Below are positions 8,236 to 18,114 of a DNA stretch of 62,758 nucleotides, piece by piece. The position numbers and the translations under genes were made by a program. Position 1 is the stretch's first letter. Each line of letters starts with the position of its first letter. This stretch comes from Methanoculleus sp. EBM-46. GTDB taxonomy: Archaea > Halobacteriota > Methanomicrobia > Methanomicrobiales > Methanoculleaceae. The stretch spans positions 1 to 62,758 of the forward strand of contig MPOY01000308.1 in assembly GCA_001896715.1 (NCBI GenBank). Direction: 5' to 3'. The notes beneath the pieces were generated by a model that made no database searches, was not told the DNA's origin, and saw only the letters and a program-made list of their open reading frames with translations.

Positions 8236-8819
8236 ACCACCCTGCTCGTCGTCGAGAGTTCAAGGCCACGGGCGATGATGTGATAGGGGATCGCCCGTTG
8301 CGGCACGTTCGAGCCTCTGAGCTTCTCGATGGCGAGCGTCCTCTCGATCTCGTTGCCGTGGATCTGCTGCCTGAGGGTGATGAAGACGTCCGCTGCACGC
8401 ATCACCCGTGCCTCCTCGAAGGGGCCGTGGAGGCCGGCGTAGAGGAGGTAAACGATGGTCGCTCCCTCATCGACGGCCGCCTGAACATCTTCGCGGATAA
8501 ACCGGATGGCTGCATCGATGCCCCGGTCGGCGATCAGCGTGGAGAGGGAGTCGATGACGATCCGTTCTCCCTGCACGGCTCCGACCAGCGCCGTAATATC
8601 CATGCCCCGTGCGTCGGTCATGCCTTCGAGCGGCACGGCATCGAGCATCAGGTACGCACCCGCCGCGTTCCCCGTCCGCCAGAACTGCTGTGCCAGGAGC
8701 TCAAGGCCGCTTAAAGGGGATCCGGATACGATGATATGGGCTTCCGGGGGGAATCCTCCATCGAGCACAAGGTCCAGGCCCGCGATACCTGTCGAACGTC
8801 TGCTGCTGGTCTTGACCAC
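8232..8819 (-). CDS. KaiC/RecA-fold protein with degenerate Walker A
   Basis: A 195-residue RecA-superfamily domain of the archaeal KaiC-like type: N-terminal TGIAGLDLVLDGGFP (10-24) and a Walker B strand ERIVIDS (86-91). The P-loop is broken: where active members have GSPGSGKS/T this has GSPLSGLE (33-40), losing the lysine and the Ser/Thr that bind ATP phosphate and magnesium. It is therefore probably a non-hydrolysing, regulatory or structural member. The GTG start at 8819 is supported by GAGGTG 5 bases upstream, and a TATA-like tract (GTATAGATAC) lies near 8855. It is convergent with the methionine synthase gene. Confidence 0.85.
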   Translation of the reverse strand: MVKTSSRRSTGIAGLDLVLDGGFPPEAHIIVSGSPLSGLELLAQQFWRTGNAAGAYLMLDAVPLEGMTDARGMDITALVGAVQGERIVIDSLSTLIADRGIDAAIRFIREDVQAAVDEGATIVYLLYAGLHGPFEEARVMRAADVFITLRQQIHGNEIERTLAIEKLRGSNVPQRAIPYHIIARGLELSTTSRVV

Positions 8820-8882
8820 ATCTGCACCTCGGGTGTACGTCAGGAGTATCTATACACCGCTTTTCCTTCTTAATAGTAACCG

Positions 8883-10433
8883 TCAGGCGCAGCCGATGCC
8901 GCCGGCACCGCAGTACTCCTCCCTGAGGCGCTTCCGGAGGAGCTTCCACCCGTTCACCCGGGGGATATCGGCGGCGACGATGACCCGGCGGGGGACTTTG
9001 TAGCCGGCGAGGCGCTCGCGGGCAAAGGCGATGATATCGTCGGGGGTGATGCCGCCCTCCGCAGGGACCACCACGGCTACCGGAACCTCGCCCCGGCGCT
9101 CGTCGGGGCACCCGAAGACCGCCGCATCACGGATGCCCGGGTGCTGGATAAGGGCATCCTCGACCTCGGTCGGGTAGACCTTCCAGCCCGACATGACGAT
9201 CATGTCCTTCTTTCTGTCGGTGATGGCGAGCATCCCGTCCGCGTCGAGGTGGCCGATATCGCCGGTCAGGAACCAGCCGTCGGGGAGGAAGGCGGCACGG
9301 GTCTCCTCCGGCATCTGCCAGTAGCCGAGCGCCACCCCCGGCCCCCGGAGGGCGATCTCCCCGTCCTCGCCGGGACCGAGCTCTTGAGCGGGATCGTCTG
9401 CATCGACGATCTTCACCTCCGAGAACCCGACCGGGGTGCCGACGCTCCGGAACTCGTCGGCGGTCGCGTAGTGCTCGGGACGGATGGCGGTCCCGGTCCC
9501 GACGACGACCGTCTCGGAAAGGCCGTAGGCGTTGGCGACCGGGATCCTGAACCGTTCGTGGAAAGGTTTCCAGACGCCGGGCATCAGGGGGCCGCCGCCG
9601 CTGATCATCACCCGGACGGTGGCGAGCGCCGCCTCGGTCCCGGGCGGGGTCTGGAGGAGGGAGTGGATCACCGGCGGCATGCCGGCGACGATCGTGGCCC
9701 GGTATTCACGGGCGAGGTCGATGTAGCGGGAAAGATCGAACCGCTCCATGACGACGTAGGTCCCGCCTGCCCGGAGGGTGGATATGCCCCAGCTGATCCC
9801 GACGTGGCCCATCGGGTAGATACCGAGGTAGATGTCGTCCGCGGTAATTCCGAGGAGATCCCGCTCGGCATCCATCGCCGCGATCCAGTTGCCGTGGGTG
9901 AGCATGGCGCCTTTGGGTCTCCCGGTGGTGCCGGACGTGTACTGGATCTGGCAGAGGTCGTCGAACCGGCAGTGGACGGCGCGGCGGCAGGGCTCTGCAC
10001 GGAGGAGGTCGGTCCACGGTGTCGTGCCGGCGATGTTGCCGCTGACGGCGACGACGTGCCGGAGCGTCGGCGCCCGGTCGCGTATACGCCCGACGAGAGC
10101 CGCACCCTCCGCGTCGGTGATGACGGCTGCGGCCCCGGCGTCGCGGACGGCGTAGAGGACCTCGCTCTCGCGGTAGACCCGGTTCGTCGGGACCGCGACG
10201 GCGCCGATCCGCCAGAGGGCGAGGTAACTGATGAGGTATTCCACCGAACTTTCCAGGTAGATGCAGACGCGCTCCCCGCGCTCGACCCCGAGGGCGAGGA
10301 GGCCGCCCGCGGCCCGGGCGACCGTATCGAGGAGGTCGGCGCGGGTGTAGGACTCTCCGGTCGAGGGGATGATGAGAGCGGTCTTTGCGGGGTTAACGGC
10401 GTTGGCATCGAGAAACGTGGTGCAGTTCGGCAT
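8883..10433 (-). CDS. AMP-forming acyl-CoA synthetase
   Basis: ANL-superfamily enzyme of 516 residues that adenylates a carboxylic acid and transfers it to CoA. It has the phosphate loop YTSGTTGRPKG (165-175), YGLSETVVVG, the hinge region TGDIGHLDADG / RKKDMIVMSGWKVYP and a C-terminal lid with the catalytic lysine in PRVNGWKLLRKRLR, where the usual TGK is GWK. It resembles medium- or long-chain acyl-CoA ligases rather than acetyl-CoA synthetase; the substrate cannot be told from sequence. The start at 10433 is the first Met matching the family. The upstream A/T-rich tract (ACATATACATC, near 10468, minus strand) is a likely TATA box. Confidence 0.9.
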   Translation of the reverse strand: MPNCTTFLDANAVNPAKTALIIPSTGESYTRADLLDTVARAAGGLLALGVERGERVCIYLESSVEYLISYLALWRIGAVAVPTNRVYRESEVLYAVRDAGAAAVITDAEGAALVGRIRDRAPTLRHVVAVSGNIAGTTPWTDLLRAEPCRRAVHCRFDDLCQIQYTSGTTGRPKGAMLTHGNWIAAMDAERDLLGITADDIYLGIYPMGHVGISWGISTLRAGGTYVVMERFDLSRYIDLAREYRATIVAGMPPVIHSLLQTPPGTEAALATVRVMISGGGPLMPGVWKPFHERFRIPVANAYGLSETVVVGTGTAIRPEHYATADEFRSVGTPVGFSEVKIVDADDPAQELGPGEDGEIALRGPGVALGYWQMPEETRAAFLPDGWFLTGDIGHLDADGMLAITDRKKDMIVMSGWKVYPTEVEDALIQHPGIRDAAVFGCPDERRGEVPVAVVVPAEGGITPDDIIAFARERLAGYKVPRRVIVAADIPRVNGWKLLRKRLREEYCGAGGIGCA

Positions 10434-10602
10434 GGATGGGCTCCGCGCGGCATGCGTGCGCTTTGATGTATATGTTTGTTCATAGTGCCGTAAATAAGTT
10501 GTCCAACAGGGTGGTCGCCGGAGATAATTCCTGCACATCCAGCGGAGGCTCCCTCGCCGGTAAAAGCGCAAAGATGATCTCTGCAGGAGCGGATGATGGT
10601 GC

Positions 10603-11061
10603 ATGCAGAGCGATACGATGCTCATCCGCGAGGCCGCCCGGGAAGACCTCGCCGCGGTCCTCTCCCTCTATGCGCACCTGCACGATGCCGACGAGAAAGC
10701 CGGCGATCGAGTGCTGGAGAGGATCTGCCTGGAGATCCCCGCCGACCCGCGGACCCATCTCTTCATCCTCGAGTACGAGGGGGTGCCGGTCGCGACGTGC
10801 GTCCTCCACATCCACTCAAACCTCACGCGGGGCGCGCGCCCCTACGGGCTCATCGAGAACGTCGTGACGCACCGCGAGTACCGGAACCGGGGGTTCGGGA
10901 CGACCCTCCTCACTCACGCGCCGGGTTACGCGTGGGAGCGAAACTGCTACAAGGTGATGCTCCTGACCGGCCGGAGCGAACCGAACGTCTTCCGGCTCTA
11001 CGAGAAGGCCGGATTTCTCAGGGGTGTAAAGGAAGGGCTCATCGCATATCCGCCGGAGTGA
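10603..11061 (+). CDS. GNAT-family N-acetyltransferase
   Basis: A 152-residue GNAT-fold protein. Acetyl-CoA-binding motif A is visible as VVTHREYRNRGFGTTLL, preceded by strands carrying IREAAREDLAAVLSLY and followed by the typical NVFRLYEKAGF end motif. The acceptor (protein N-terminus, amine or small molecule) cannot be assigned. An alternative start is the Met at 10618, right before the conserved LIREA; the GGAG near 10585 fits 10603 slightly better. Divergent from the acyl-CoA synthetase gene. Confidence 0.88.
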   Translation: MQSDTMLIREAAREDLAAVLSLYAHLHDADEKAGDRVLERICLEIPADPRTHLFILEYEGVPVATCVLHIHSNLTRGARPYGLIENVVTHREYRNRGFGTTLLTHAPGYAWERNCYKVMLLTGRSEPNVFRLYEKAGFLRGVKEGLIAYPPE

Positions 11062-11183
11062 TCCATAGCCACATCGTGCCTGCCCTCCGGCAACCCTCCG
11101 GGACGCTGACCGTAGTAGGCCCGGGGAAGATATCACAAAAGCCAAATCCTGCTGCAGGAAAGAGTAACATAAGGTAGAGCATC

Positions 11184-12818
11184 GTGTTTTCAAGGATTTC
11201 ACGCGGAGCGAGAGCCGGATTGATCGTGCTGCTCCTGCTCTTCTCCGTAATGCTGCCCGCCTCCGCCGGCCTCTATACCGACTCGTGCGGGATGGTCTGG
11301 ACGGATGCCGCCCTCCCGTTTGAGCGGAATAACGAGACGGCCTACACCGAAGAGCTGATGGCGTCCTACGGACCCATCATGGCGAACCTGACAGAGGCGC
11401 CCGATCTCAGCAACATGACCTGGAGCGACGCTTTCCGCGAGGCCTGCGCCTGCATGGAGGAGCGCTACGCCTTCACGGAGTGGCGCGGCGTCGATTGGGA
11501 TGCGCTGTATGCGACCTACGCGCAAAAGATCGCGGATGCCGAGAGGAGCAAGGATACCGCCGCGTACTACCGTACGCTCCGCGAGTTCATCTTCGCCATC
11601 CCCGACGGGCACGTTCTGGTCCTCTCCCCTGACGACTTCGGGGCGAAACATGCCGATATCGGCGGGGGCTACGGGTTTGCCGTCGCACGGCTTGATTCGG
11701 GCGAGGTGATCGTGACCTACGTCGCGAGCGGGAGCGAGGCCGAGCGGGCGGGCATCCGGTTCGGCGACGAGGTGGTCTCCTGGAACGGTCGGCCGATCGG
11801 GGAGGCGATCAACGCGACGCCGATCCTGTGGACGCCGATCAAACCCTCGACGGCGGAAGGAATCCTCCTCCAGAAGCAGCGGTTCCTCGCCCGAGCGCCG
11901 GTCGGGACGACGACGGAGATCGGCATCGCCGGCCCGACTCCCCGCACGGTCAGCCTGACCGCAACGGACGACGACTATGAGACCCTTGCCCGGACGAGCA
12001 TCTTCCTCGGCCGCGAGACAAACGACGGGGCGGCCGGGTCGTCGGCGGAACTCAAGGCGATGCTCACGAACGAGACCGTGACCACCCGGACCCTCCCGGG
12101 AGGGATCGCCTATATCGCGGTCTACGAGGAGTCCTACGACGTCTACCAGCCTTTCAGGGCGGCGATGGAGACTGCGATCGCCGGCGGTGCGCCCGGTATC
12201 GTCATCGACCTCCGGTTCAACCGGGGTGGGGACGACAACCTGGCCGCCGCTTTCGCCGGGTGGTTCGTGGACCGGCCGGTCTTCTACGAGTACGGCACCA
12301 CGTACGACCCCGGGACCGGGGAGCAGGCGGTCCTCTGGGAGTCCTGGAGCGAGCCCCGGCCGGACCGCTACGAAGGGCCGGTCGCCCTCCTGGTCAGCCC
12401 CTACACCATCAGTTCGGGGGAGGGACTTCCGAAGGTCTTTGCCGAGACCGGGGCTGGCGCGATCGTCTCGTGGTACGGGACGAACGGGGCGTTCGGGATG
12501 GAGTCGATGGGACCGGTGTTGCCGCTCGGTATCATGACGGCCTTCCCGCAGGGTGCATCGCTCGATGAGCTCGGTCGGATCCAGGTCGACAGCAACAGAT
12601 CGATGATCGGCGGTGTCGCCCCGACGGTCCGTGTGCCGCTCGATCGAGATACCCTTGAGCGGGCGATGGCCGGGGAGGATGTCCAGCTCTCGTACGCGGT
12701 CGCGTGGATCGAGGCGCAGGCGGGAGGCGAGCCGGCCCCGACCCCGAAGGCGGCGGCCGGGTGGGTGATTCCGCTCGCAGCGATCATCGGCCTCGTGGTA
12801 TGGTTCGGCCGGCGGTGA
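11184..12818 (+). CDS. Exported S41-family protease with PDZ domain
   Basis: A 544-residue secreted, membrane-tethered serine protease of the C-terminal-processing/tricorn-like S41 family. Order: signal peptide (about 1-28), N-terminal helical region, PDZ domain (about 155-260, with AERAGIRFGDEVVSWNG), S41 catalytic domain (about 300-490) with VIDLRFNRGGDD and the nucleophile in SPYTISSGEG (Ser410/411), then a TPK linker and one C-terminal transmembrane helix ending in GRR. It probably trims cell-surface proteins. The start is GTG at 11184, with AAGGTAGAG just upstream; no better ATG is available before the signal peptide. Confidence 0.88.
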   Translation: MFSRISRGARAGLIVLLLLFSVMLPASAGLYTDSCGMVWTDAALPFERNNETAYTEELMASYGPIMANLTEAPDLSNMTWSDAFREACACMEERYAFTEWRGVDWDALYATYAQKIADAERSKDTAAYYRTLREFIFAIPDGHVLVLSPDDFGAKHADIGGGYGFAVARLDSGEVIVTYVASGSEAERAGIRFGDEVVSWNGRPIGEAINATPILWTPIKPSTAEGILLQKQRFLARAPVGTTTEIGIAGPTPRTVSLTATDDDYETLARTSIFLGRETNDGAAGSSAELKAMLTNETVTTRTLPGGIAYIAVYEESYDVYQPFRAAMETAIAGGAPGIVIDLRFNRGGDDNLAAAFAGWFVDRPVFYEYGTTYDPGTGEQAVLWESWSEPRPDRYEGPVALLVSPYTISSGEGLPKVFAETGAGAIVSWYGTNGAFGMESMGPVLPLGIMTAFPQGASLDELGRIQVDSNRSMIGGVAPTVRVPLDRDTLERAMAGEDVQLSYAVAWIEAQAGGEPAPTPKAAAGWVIPLAAIIGLVVWFGRR

Positions 12819-12942
12819 GGGGAGAGCGGCTCAGGGCATCGGGTGAGTCGCCGCCGGGACGAAGGATCTCCCCTTGAATACCCACCTCACCCCCGAATGA
12901 TCCGGGGAGACCTTCCGTCGCGGTTCTATCCCCGGTTCCCGC

Positions 12943-14646
12943 TCAGCGCACCGCCTCAAGCATTGCTTCCACGTCGCGTGCCTCGGATTCCCTGCCGAGC
13001 TCCCGGTATGCCCGGATAAGCAGCGGGTAGATCTCCTCTGGAGGCAGCGACGTCTTGAGCATCTTTTCACGGAGCCCGACGACCCGTTTGGGATAGCCGG
13101 CCGAGAGGAGAGAACGCGCCAGGAGCATCAGGGCGAGCTCTTCCGGAAAACCGGATCTCTTTGCCCGCTCAAACAGCGCCGTGCCTTCCTTTACATCCCT
13201 CTTCTTCAGGCGGTCCAGCGCATTCAGCATATGTGATCCCGCGATTGCCCCCTTCTCTTCCGCAAAGATCCATCTGAGCGAGGCGACCTCATCTATCCGG
13301 TCAAGCGCGAGCGCCAGCTCGAAGAGATCGGCGTAGCGCTCCAGCATGCGCCTCTCCTTTATCCCTCCGAGGAGGAACTGAAAGGCTGCCTCCTCATCCG
13401 ACGAGCGAAGTGCTTCCAGCTTCAAGCTCTCGAACTGAGCGTCATCCTGTTTCAGGAATTCGTGGCGGTCGGCAAACGCCAGCGCCTCATCATATCGCTC
13501 CTCCGACTTCAGCGAACCGTATACACTCTCTATAAGGCAGCGGTTGTCTGGATGAGCCTCCAGGAGTAATGAGGCCAGCTCCCCGACAGCAACCCCGGAT
13601 GCCCCCATGTTCGCCATATCGAACATAGCGAGGATCGGCTCATCGTCCCCTCCGGTATGCCTCCGCAATGTATCGAGTAACTTCCCGGCCGGTTGCACGG
13701 GATCAACGGACCAGCGCAACAGTTCGTTCAACACGCCGGCCTCCACGCCCGACTTTCGAATATGTTCGATGTTCTCTCCGGTCTCTTCAAGGAACCGTTC
13801 ATCGGATATCGGATCGTACGTCGAGAATATCTTCTCGATAACATCGAGGCTCCCCTCAGCAATTGCTTTGATCACCGGCAACGCTGCGAAGCACCCGGAG
13901 ATACCGTATTCCCGCTCCTCCAGGTCTACCCGGGTGAGGAGGTTCTCCAGGTAATCCGGGAGACTATGGATAAAAGCAAATACTTCGGCTTCTCTGTTCT
14001 CCTGAACCCCGTACGAAAAGAGGTATTCAAGAGACTCGATCTGTTCCCTGAACGGGAACTCTCCAAGCAGCGTGTAGTCACCGGGATATTTGATGAATTC
14101 TTCAGCAGGGACGGGTTCTAAGAGGCCGTCCCGCTCGATCAGGTCGTGCCATATGCGGGCGAACGCTTCCCTATCGCCCAGGCGGGCGAACGCGAGCATG
14201 ATGTGGAGTTCTCTTGGTACCGATCCCGCTGTTCTCATCCGGGTGATCTCTAAAAGCAGGCCTTCGGCCTCCTCCGTCTTCCCCGAGAGCATCAGCTGCC
14301 GCGCCCTGCGGAGCATGTTGATCGAGCTCTCAGAGAGCATGGCCAGACTCTCAAGGGCGATGAGCGCCTCGTCCCGCTCCCCTATGAGATCGTTCAGGGC
14401 ATCAAGCGCAAGAGCGGCACCCCGGTTGTCGGGATATTTTTCCAGCACATCCTCGGCATCCGTGATGATTGGGGCAACCGCAGATGGAGGGAGATGCCCC
14501 CCCATCAGGTCGAATCCTATTGCGAAGAACTCCAGGATATGCGGGTCACTGAAACACGAAGACATCTCATGAGATGTGAAATCCTGGAGGCAATAGTTGT
14601 TGCGATGGCCTGAGGAGAGGAGTTTCGCCCGGGCGGTGCGGGTCAT
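12943..14646 (-). CDS. Predicted TPR-like helical repeat protein
   Basis: I do not recognise the specific family. The 567-residue product is almost all predicted alpha helix, acidic and leucine/alanine-rich, with recurring patterns such as LLARSLLSAGYPKRVVGLREKML and YPLLIRAYRELGRESEARDVEAML that fit tetratricopeptide-type repeats. No signal peptide or membrane segment is seen, so it is likely a cytoplasmic scaffold. The start is uncertain: 14646, or Met28 at 14565, where a perfect 16-base palindrome overlaps the start codon. An A/T-rich tract (CCGTAAAAATTCC, minus, near 14690) may be its promoter. Confidence 0.75.
   Translation of the reverse strand: MTRTARAKLLSSGHRNNYCLQDFTSHEMSSCFSDPHILEFFAIGFDLMGGHLPPSAVAPIITDAEDVLEKYPDNRGAALALDALNDLIGERDEALIALESLAMLSESSINMLRRARQLMLSGKTEEAEGLLLEITRMRTAGSVPRELHIMLAFARLGDREAFARIWHDLIERDGLLEPVPAEEFIKYPGDYTLLGEFPFREQIESLEYLFSYGVQENREAEVFAFIHSLPDYLENLLTRVDLEEREYGISGCFAALPVIKAIAEGSLDVIEKIFSTYDPISDERFLEETGENIEHIRKSGVEAGVLNELLRWSVDPVQPAGKLLDTLRRHTGGDDEPILAMFDMANMGASGVAVGELASLLLEAHPDNRCLIESVYGSLKSEERYDEALAFADRHEFLKQDDAQFESLKLEALRSSDEEAAFQFLLGGIKERRMLERYADLFELALALDRIDEVASLRWIFAEEKGAIAGSHMLNALDRLKKRDVKEGTALFERAKRSGFPEELALMLLARSLLSAGYPKRVVGLREKMLKTSLPPEEIYPLLIRAYRELGRESEARDVEAMLEAVR
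14562..14577. promoter_or_regulatory. Perfect 16-base palindrome at a gene start
   Basis: ACATCTCATGAGATGT reads the same on both strands and includes the ATG at 14565 of the helical-repeat gene. Its position at the 5' end of the gene makes an operator plausible, though it could be chance or simply lie within coding sequence if the start is 14646. Confidence 0.35.
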
Positions 14647-14891
14647 ATGCGCCGGAACTCCCGGGGATGAGGTGTAGCGGGGGAATTTTTACGGAATTTG
14701 CGGGGTTGGACTCCGACCCGCCCCCGGGCCTGCAGGTGCTCCCTCTCGCCCGGTGGATAGGAGAGAAGATCCCGGCAGGAACCTTTTTTTTGCGGTAGGG
14801 AGAAGGATCACTTCGGAGAAACAGATCTCTGCACGACCGGGGATGGAGTGCGTCCGGTGCGCCTGCGGAATTGCAGAGGAGTGTGAGAGAG

Positions 14892-15506
14892 ATGCCAAAG
14901 AAGAAGAAAACATTCGAGAACGTGTACCAGTTCAAGATCACCCTTCAGGAGATCCGCCCTCCCATCTGGAGGAGGATTCAGGTGCCGGAGACCTACAGTA
15001 TCTGGGACTTTCATGTTGCAATCCAGGACGCGATGGGATGGACCGATAGCCACCTGCACGAGTTCCAGATGAAGGATCCAAAAAGCCATGCCGAGGTGGA
15101 GATCGGGTTCCCAAGCGAATTCGCTCCCGGGATACTGCTCAGCTGGGAGACCGCCATGGCCGACTTCTTCGCCATAAATAATCCCCGGGCGGTGTATACC
15201 TACGATTTCGGCGACGACTGGAGGCACATGGTCATCCTTGAGAAGATCCTCCCGAAAGAATCCGGCATCAGGTATCCCCGGTGCATCAAGGGAAAGCGGG
15301 CATGCCCTCCCGAAGACATCGGGGGTGTGTGGGGATACGAGGAGTACCTGGAGAAACTCAGAAACCCGGATGCACGCGATGAGGATGACGAGTACTGCGA
15401 CTTCGATTTCGATCCCGAACATTTCAGCTGCGCGGAGGTTGTCTTTGACGACCCCGAAGAGAGGCTGAAACAGAGTGGTATCCTGGATAGTCTCTGCATC
15501 GATTGA
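14892..15506 (+). CDS. pRiA4b ORF-3-like protein
   Basis: A 204-residue protein of the plasmid pRiA4b ORF-3 family, a widespread but functionally unknown group often noted near mobile elements. Signature: YQFKITLQEIRPPIWRRIQV near the start, SIWDFHVAIQDAMGW, YTYDFGDDWRH, and the end region CPPEDIGGVWGYEEYLE. The start at 14892 fits the family (MPKKKK); an upstream TTG at 14871 is less likely. I see no inverted repeats or transposase nearby, so there is no direct sign of recent transposition. Confidence 0.9.
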   Translation: MPKKKKTFENVYQFKITLQEIRPPIWRRIQVPETYSIWDFHVAIQDAMGWTDSHLHEFQMKDPKSHAEVEIGFPSEFAPGILLSWETAMADFFAINNPRAVYTYDFGDDWRHMVILEKILPKESGIRYPRCIKGKRACPPEDIGGVWGYEEYLEKLRNPDARDEDDEYCDFDFDPEHFSCAEVVFDDPEERLKQSGILDSLCID

Positions 15507-15650
15507 TCTGCCATAATCGTGGGGGCGACCCCGCTCCCGATCGGGCAGGGGAGAGGGGTTCTCGGGAGCGACAGAAAGTTGCCGGGACGATAATGAGGGG
15601 ATATATCCCGCACAAAAAGAGTTCTCCGGGGGTTTCTCCCGGATATCCCC

Positions 15651-18068
15651 CTACTGGTATTCCGGAGGCTGGATCTCTTTTGGGAGCCCGCCCTTGAAGT
15701 GCTGCTGCACCCTCCCGTAGTACTGCCGCAGCCGTTCGTTCATCGTCGCGTGCACCTTCTCCTGCGCCCGGTCAAAGTGCGTCGCGTTCACGTGGGATGC
15801 ACCCTCCCGCATCGCGAGCATGGCCGCCTCCCGGCCGAGCGCTTCGAGGTCCGAGCCGACGAATCCTTCGGTCTCGGTCGCTATCTTTCTGATGAGCCGG
15901 CTTCGCGCGGGATCGTCGAGGGCGATCTTCTGCTGGGAGAGGAGGTCGACGATCTTCCTCCGCCGGAGAGAGCGCCGGAGCCCCTCATCACCATCTGCCT
16001 CGATCATTGCGCGGCGGCTCCGGAGGTCTTCGATACTCGTATGGCGGCCGGCGTCGACCGCGAGCATCAGATCCTCGACCGCATTCTCCGAGAGCCCCTC
16101 GGTCATATCCACGACATCCTCGATCGTAGAACCCTCGATCGGCATGTAGCGGGTATGAATCCTGAGGATCTTCTCACGGTCGTCCCGCCCGGGCTCGCCT
16201 ATGTAGACGAGCCGGTCAAACCGCCCGGGCCGGAGGAGCGCCGGGTCGACCATATCCGGTCGGTTGGTCGCACCCATCACCACGACGCCGCGGAGTTCCT
16301 CAAGGCCGTCGATCTCGGTGAGGATCTGGTTTAGCACGCTCTCGATGACGTGCGACTCGCTGCCGCCGCCGCGGGCGGGGGCAAGGGCATCGAGCTCATC
16401 GAAGAATATGATGGACGGCGCTACCTGCCGGGCCTTCTTGAAGACCTCGCGGACGGCCCGCTCGCTTTCGCCGACCCACTTCGAGAGGAGCTGAGGGCCC
16501 TTGACGGGCACGAAGTTCGCCCCGCTCTCGCTTGCGACCGCCTTTGCTATCAGGGTCTTACCGGTCCCGGGCGGCCCGTAGAGGAGGACACCCTTCGGAG
16601 GCTCGATGCCGAGATCCTCGAACTGCTCCCGCCGGGTGAGCGGGTACTCGACCGCCTCGCGGATGTCCTGCTTAGCCTCCTCAAGCCCGCCGACATCCCC
16701 CCAGGTGGTGTGCGGCACCTCGAGGAGGATCTCCCGCATGGCGCTCGGGCCCACGTCGCGGAGGGCGTCGCGGAAGTCCTTGCCCTGCACCTCCATCTTC
16801 TCGAGGGTCTCTGCCGGAATCTCCTCGGCCTCGAGGTCGATCTCGGGGAGGTAGCGCCGAAGCGCCTTGATAGCCGCCTCACGGGCAAGAGCGGCAAGGT
16901 CCGCCCCCACAAACCCGTGGGTCTGCTGGGCGATGGCGGCGATATCCACGCCTTCTCCGAGCGGCATGCCCCGGGTGTGGATGTGGAGCACCTGGGCTCG
17001 GTCGCCCTCCGGCGGGACACCTATCTCGATCTCCCGGTCGAACCGGCCGGGGCGGCGGAGAGCCGGGTCGATGGCGTCGAGCCGGTTCGTGGCCCCGATC
17101 ACCACGACCTGCCCCCGCTCCTCAAGCCCGTCCATCATCGTCAGGAGCTGGGCAACCACACGCCGCTCGACCTCCCCGGTCACCTCTTCCCGCCGGGGAG
17201 CGATCGAGTCGAGCTCGTCGATGAATATGATGGCCGGCGCATGCTGCCGGGCATCCTCGAAGACCTCGCGGAGGCGCTGCTCGCTCTCGCCGTAGTACTT
17301 CGATATCACCTCGGGCCCCGCGATGGAGATGAAATGGGCGCCGCTCTCGCTTGCGACCGCTTTTGCTATCAGGGTCTTACCCGTCCCCGGCGGGCCGTAG
17401 AGGAGGACGCCCTTCGGGGGCTCGATGCCGAGCTTGTGGAATATCTCCGGGTGGCGCATGGGAAGCTCGATCGTCTCGCGGACACGCTGCAGCTCGCCCT
17501 TCAGGCCGCCGATGTCCTCGTAGCTGATCCTCTTGACGCCCTCAAACCCGGCGGCGGGTTTCTCGGAGAACTCGATCTTCGTGTTCTTGGTGATGATCAC
17601 GGCGTTCTCCGGCTCGACCACCACGGCCTTGAACGCGACGAGCTGGGGCTGCATGAACGGGAGCCCCGCCTGGATCGGCACGGAGTCGTTCTTCACGACG
17701 GGAAAGTCGATCAGCTTATTGACGACACTGCTGTAGTTGATGGGGAGTTGTTTCGGGAGATCCTCGGGAGGCGCGAGCACCACTCGTTTCGCCTCGACCT
17801 CCTCATCCAGCGTCTTTATCTTTATACGATCCCCGATACTGGCGCCGGTGTTGAGCCGGGTAAAATTATCGATTCGGACCTTTCCCTGGTGCCAGTCGTT
17901 CACCATGGCACGCCAGACCTTGGCCACGGTGCGGCGTTTACCCTCGATAGCGACGAGGTCTCCGGGGCTGAGCCGAAGCTGCAGCATGGTGTCAGGGTCA
18001 AGCCGTGCCTTGCCTGCCCCCTGATCCTCCGGGTACGCGCTATCTACTTTCAAGTATATCTCGGGCAT
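15651..18068 (-). CDS. Cdc48/p97-type AAA+ ATPase
   Basis: Archaeal Cdc48 (VCP-like unfoldase), 805 residues. It has an N-terminal substrate/adaptor double-psi barrel and 4-stranded domain (1-190) and two AAA+ modules: Walker A GPPGTGKT at 225-232 and 498-505, Walker B IFIDELD at 281-287 and IFFDELD at 554-560, with arginine fingers in the RRPGRFD-type segments. It unfolds proteins, possibly for the proteasome. The C-terminal end (QPPEYQ) is not a clean HbYX motif. It is divergent from larC with only 46 bases between starts; AGAGGT just before the ATG supports the start. Confidence 0.95.
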   Translation of the reverse strand: MPEIYLKVDSAYPEDQGAGKARLDPDTMLQLRLSPGDLVAIEGKRRTVAKVWRAMVNDWHQGKVRIDNFTRLNTGASIGDRIKIKTLDEEVEAKRVVLAPPEDLPKQLPINYSSVVNKLIDFPVVKNDSVPIQAGLPFMQPQLVAFKAVVVEPENAVIITKNTKIEFSEKPAAGFEGVKRISYEDIGGLKGELQRVRETIELPMRHPEIFHKLGIEPPKGVLLYGPPGTGKTLIAKAVASESGAHFISIAGPEVISKYYGESEQRLREVFEDARQHAPAIIFIDELDSIAPRREEVTGEVERRVVAQLLTMMDGLEERGQVVVIGATNRLDAIDPALRRPGRFDREIEIGVPPEGDRAQVLHIHTRGMPLGEGVDIAAIAQQTHGFVGADLAALAREAAIKALRRYLPEIDLEAEEIPAETLEKMEVQGKDFRDALRDVGPSAMREILLEVPHTTWGDVGGLEEAKQDIREAVEYPLTRREQFEDLGIEPPKGVLLYGPPGTGKTLIAKAVASESGANFVPVKGPQLLSKWVGESERAVREVFKKARQVAPSIIFFDELDALAPARGGGSESHVIESVLNQILTEIDGLEELRGVVVMGATNRPDMVDPALLRPGRFDRLVYIGEPGRDDREKILRIHTRYMPIEGSTIEDVVDMTEGLSENAVEDLMLAVDAGRHTSIEDLRSRRAMIEADGDEGLRRSLRRRKIVDLLSQQKIALDDPARSRLIRKIATETEGFVGSDLEALGREAAMLAMREGASHVNATHFDRAQEKVHATMNERLRQYYGRVQQHFKGGLPKEIQPPEYQ

Positions 18069-18114
18069 TACCTCTAATTCTTATATTCGGGGGATTTATA
18101 AGTACTGGAGGCGC
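18069..18114. promoter_or_regulatory. Compact divergent promoter, cdc48 / larC
   Basis: Only 46 bases separate the two start codons. Two TATA-like tracts are present (CTTATATTC near 18083 and TTTATAAG near 18094), plus a Shine-Dalgarno-like GGAGG just before the larC ATG and AGAGGT before the cdc48 ATG. Given the usual 25-base spacing, each gene probably uses the tract farther from it, so the two promoters would interlock. Confidence 0.55.

Noticed and set aside
14892-15506. Transposon remnant
   Set aside because: No terminal inverted repeats, target duplication or transposase nearby.
16350-18077. 575-codon plus-strand frame opposite cdc48
   Set aside because: Antisense shadow of conserved AAA+ coding sequence.
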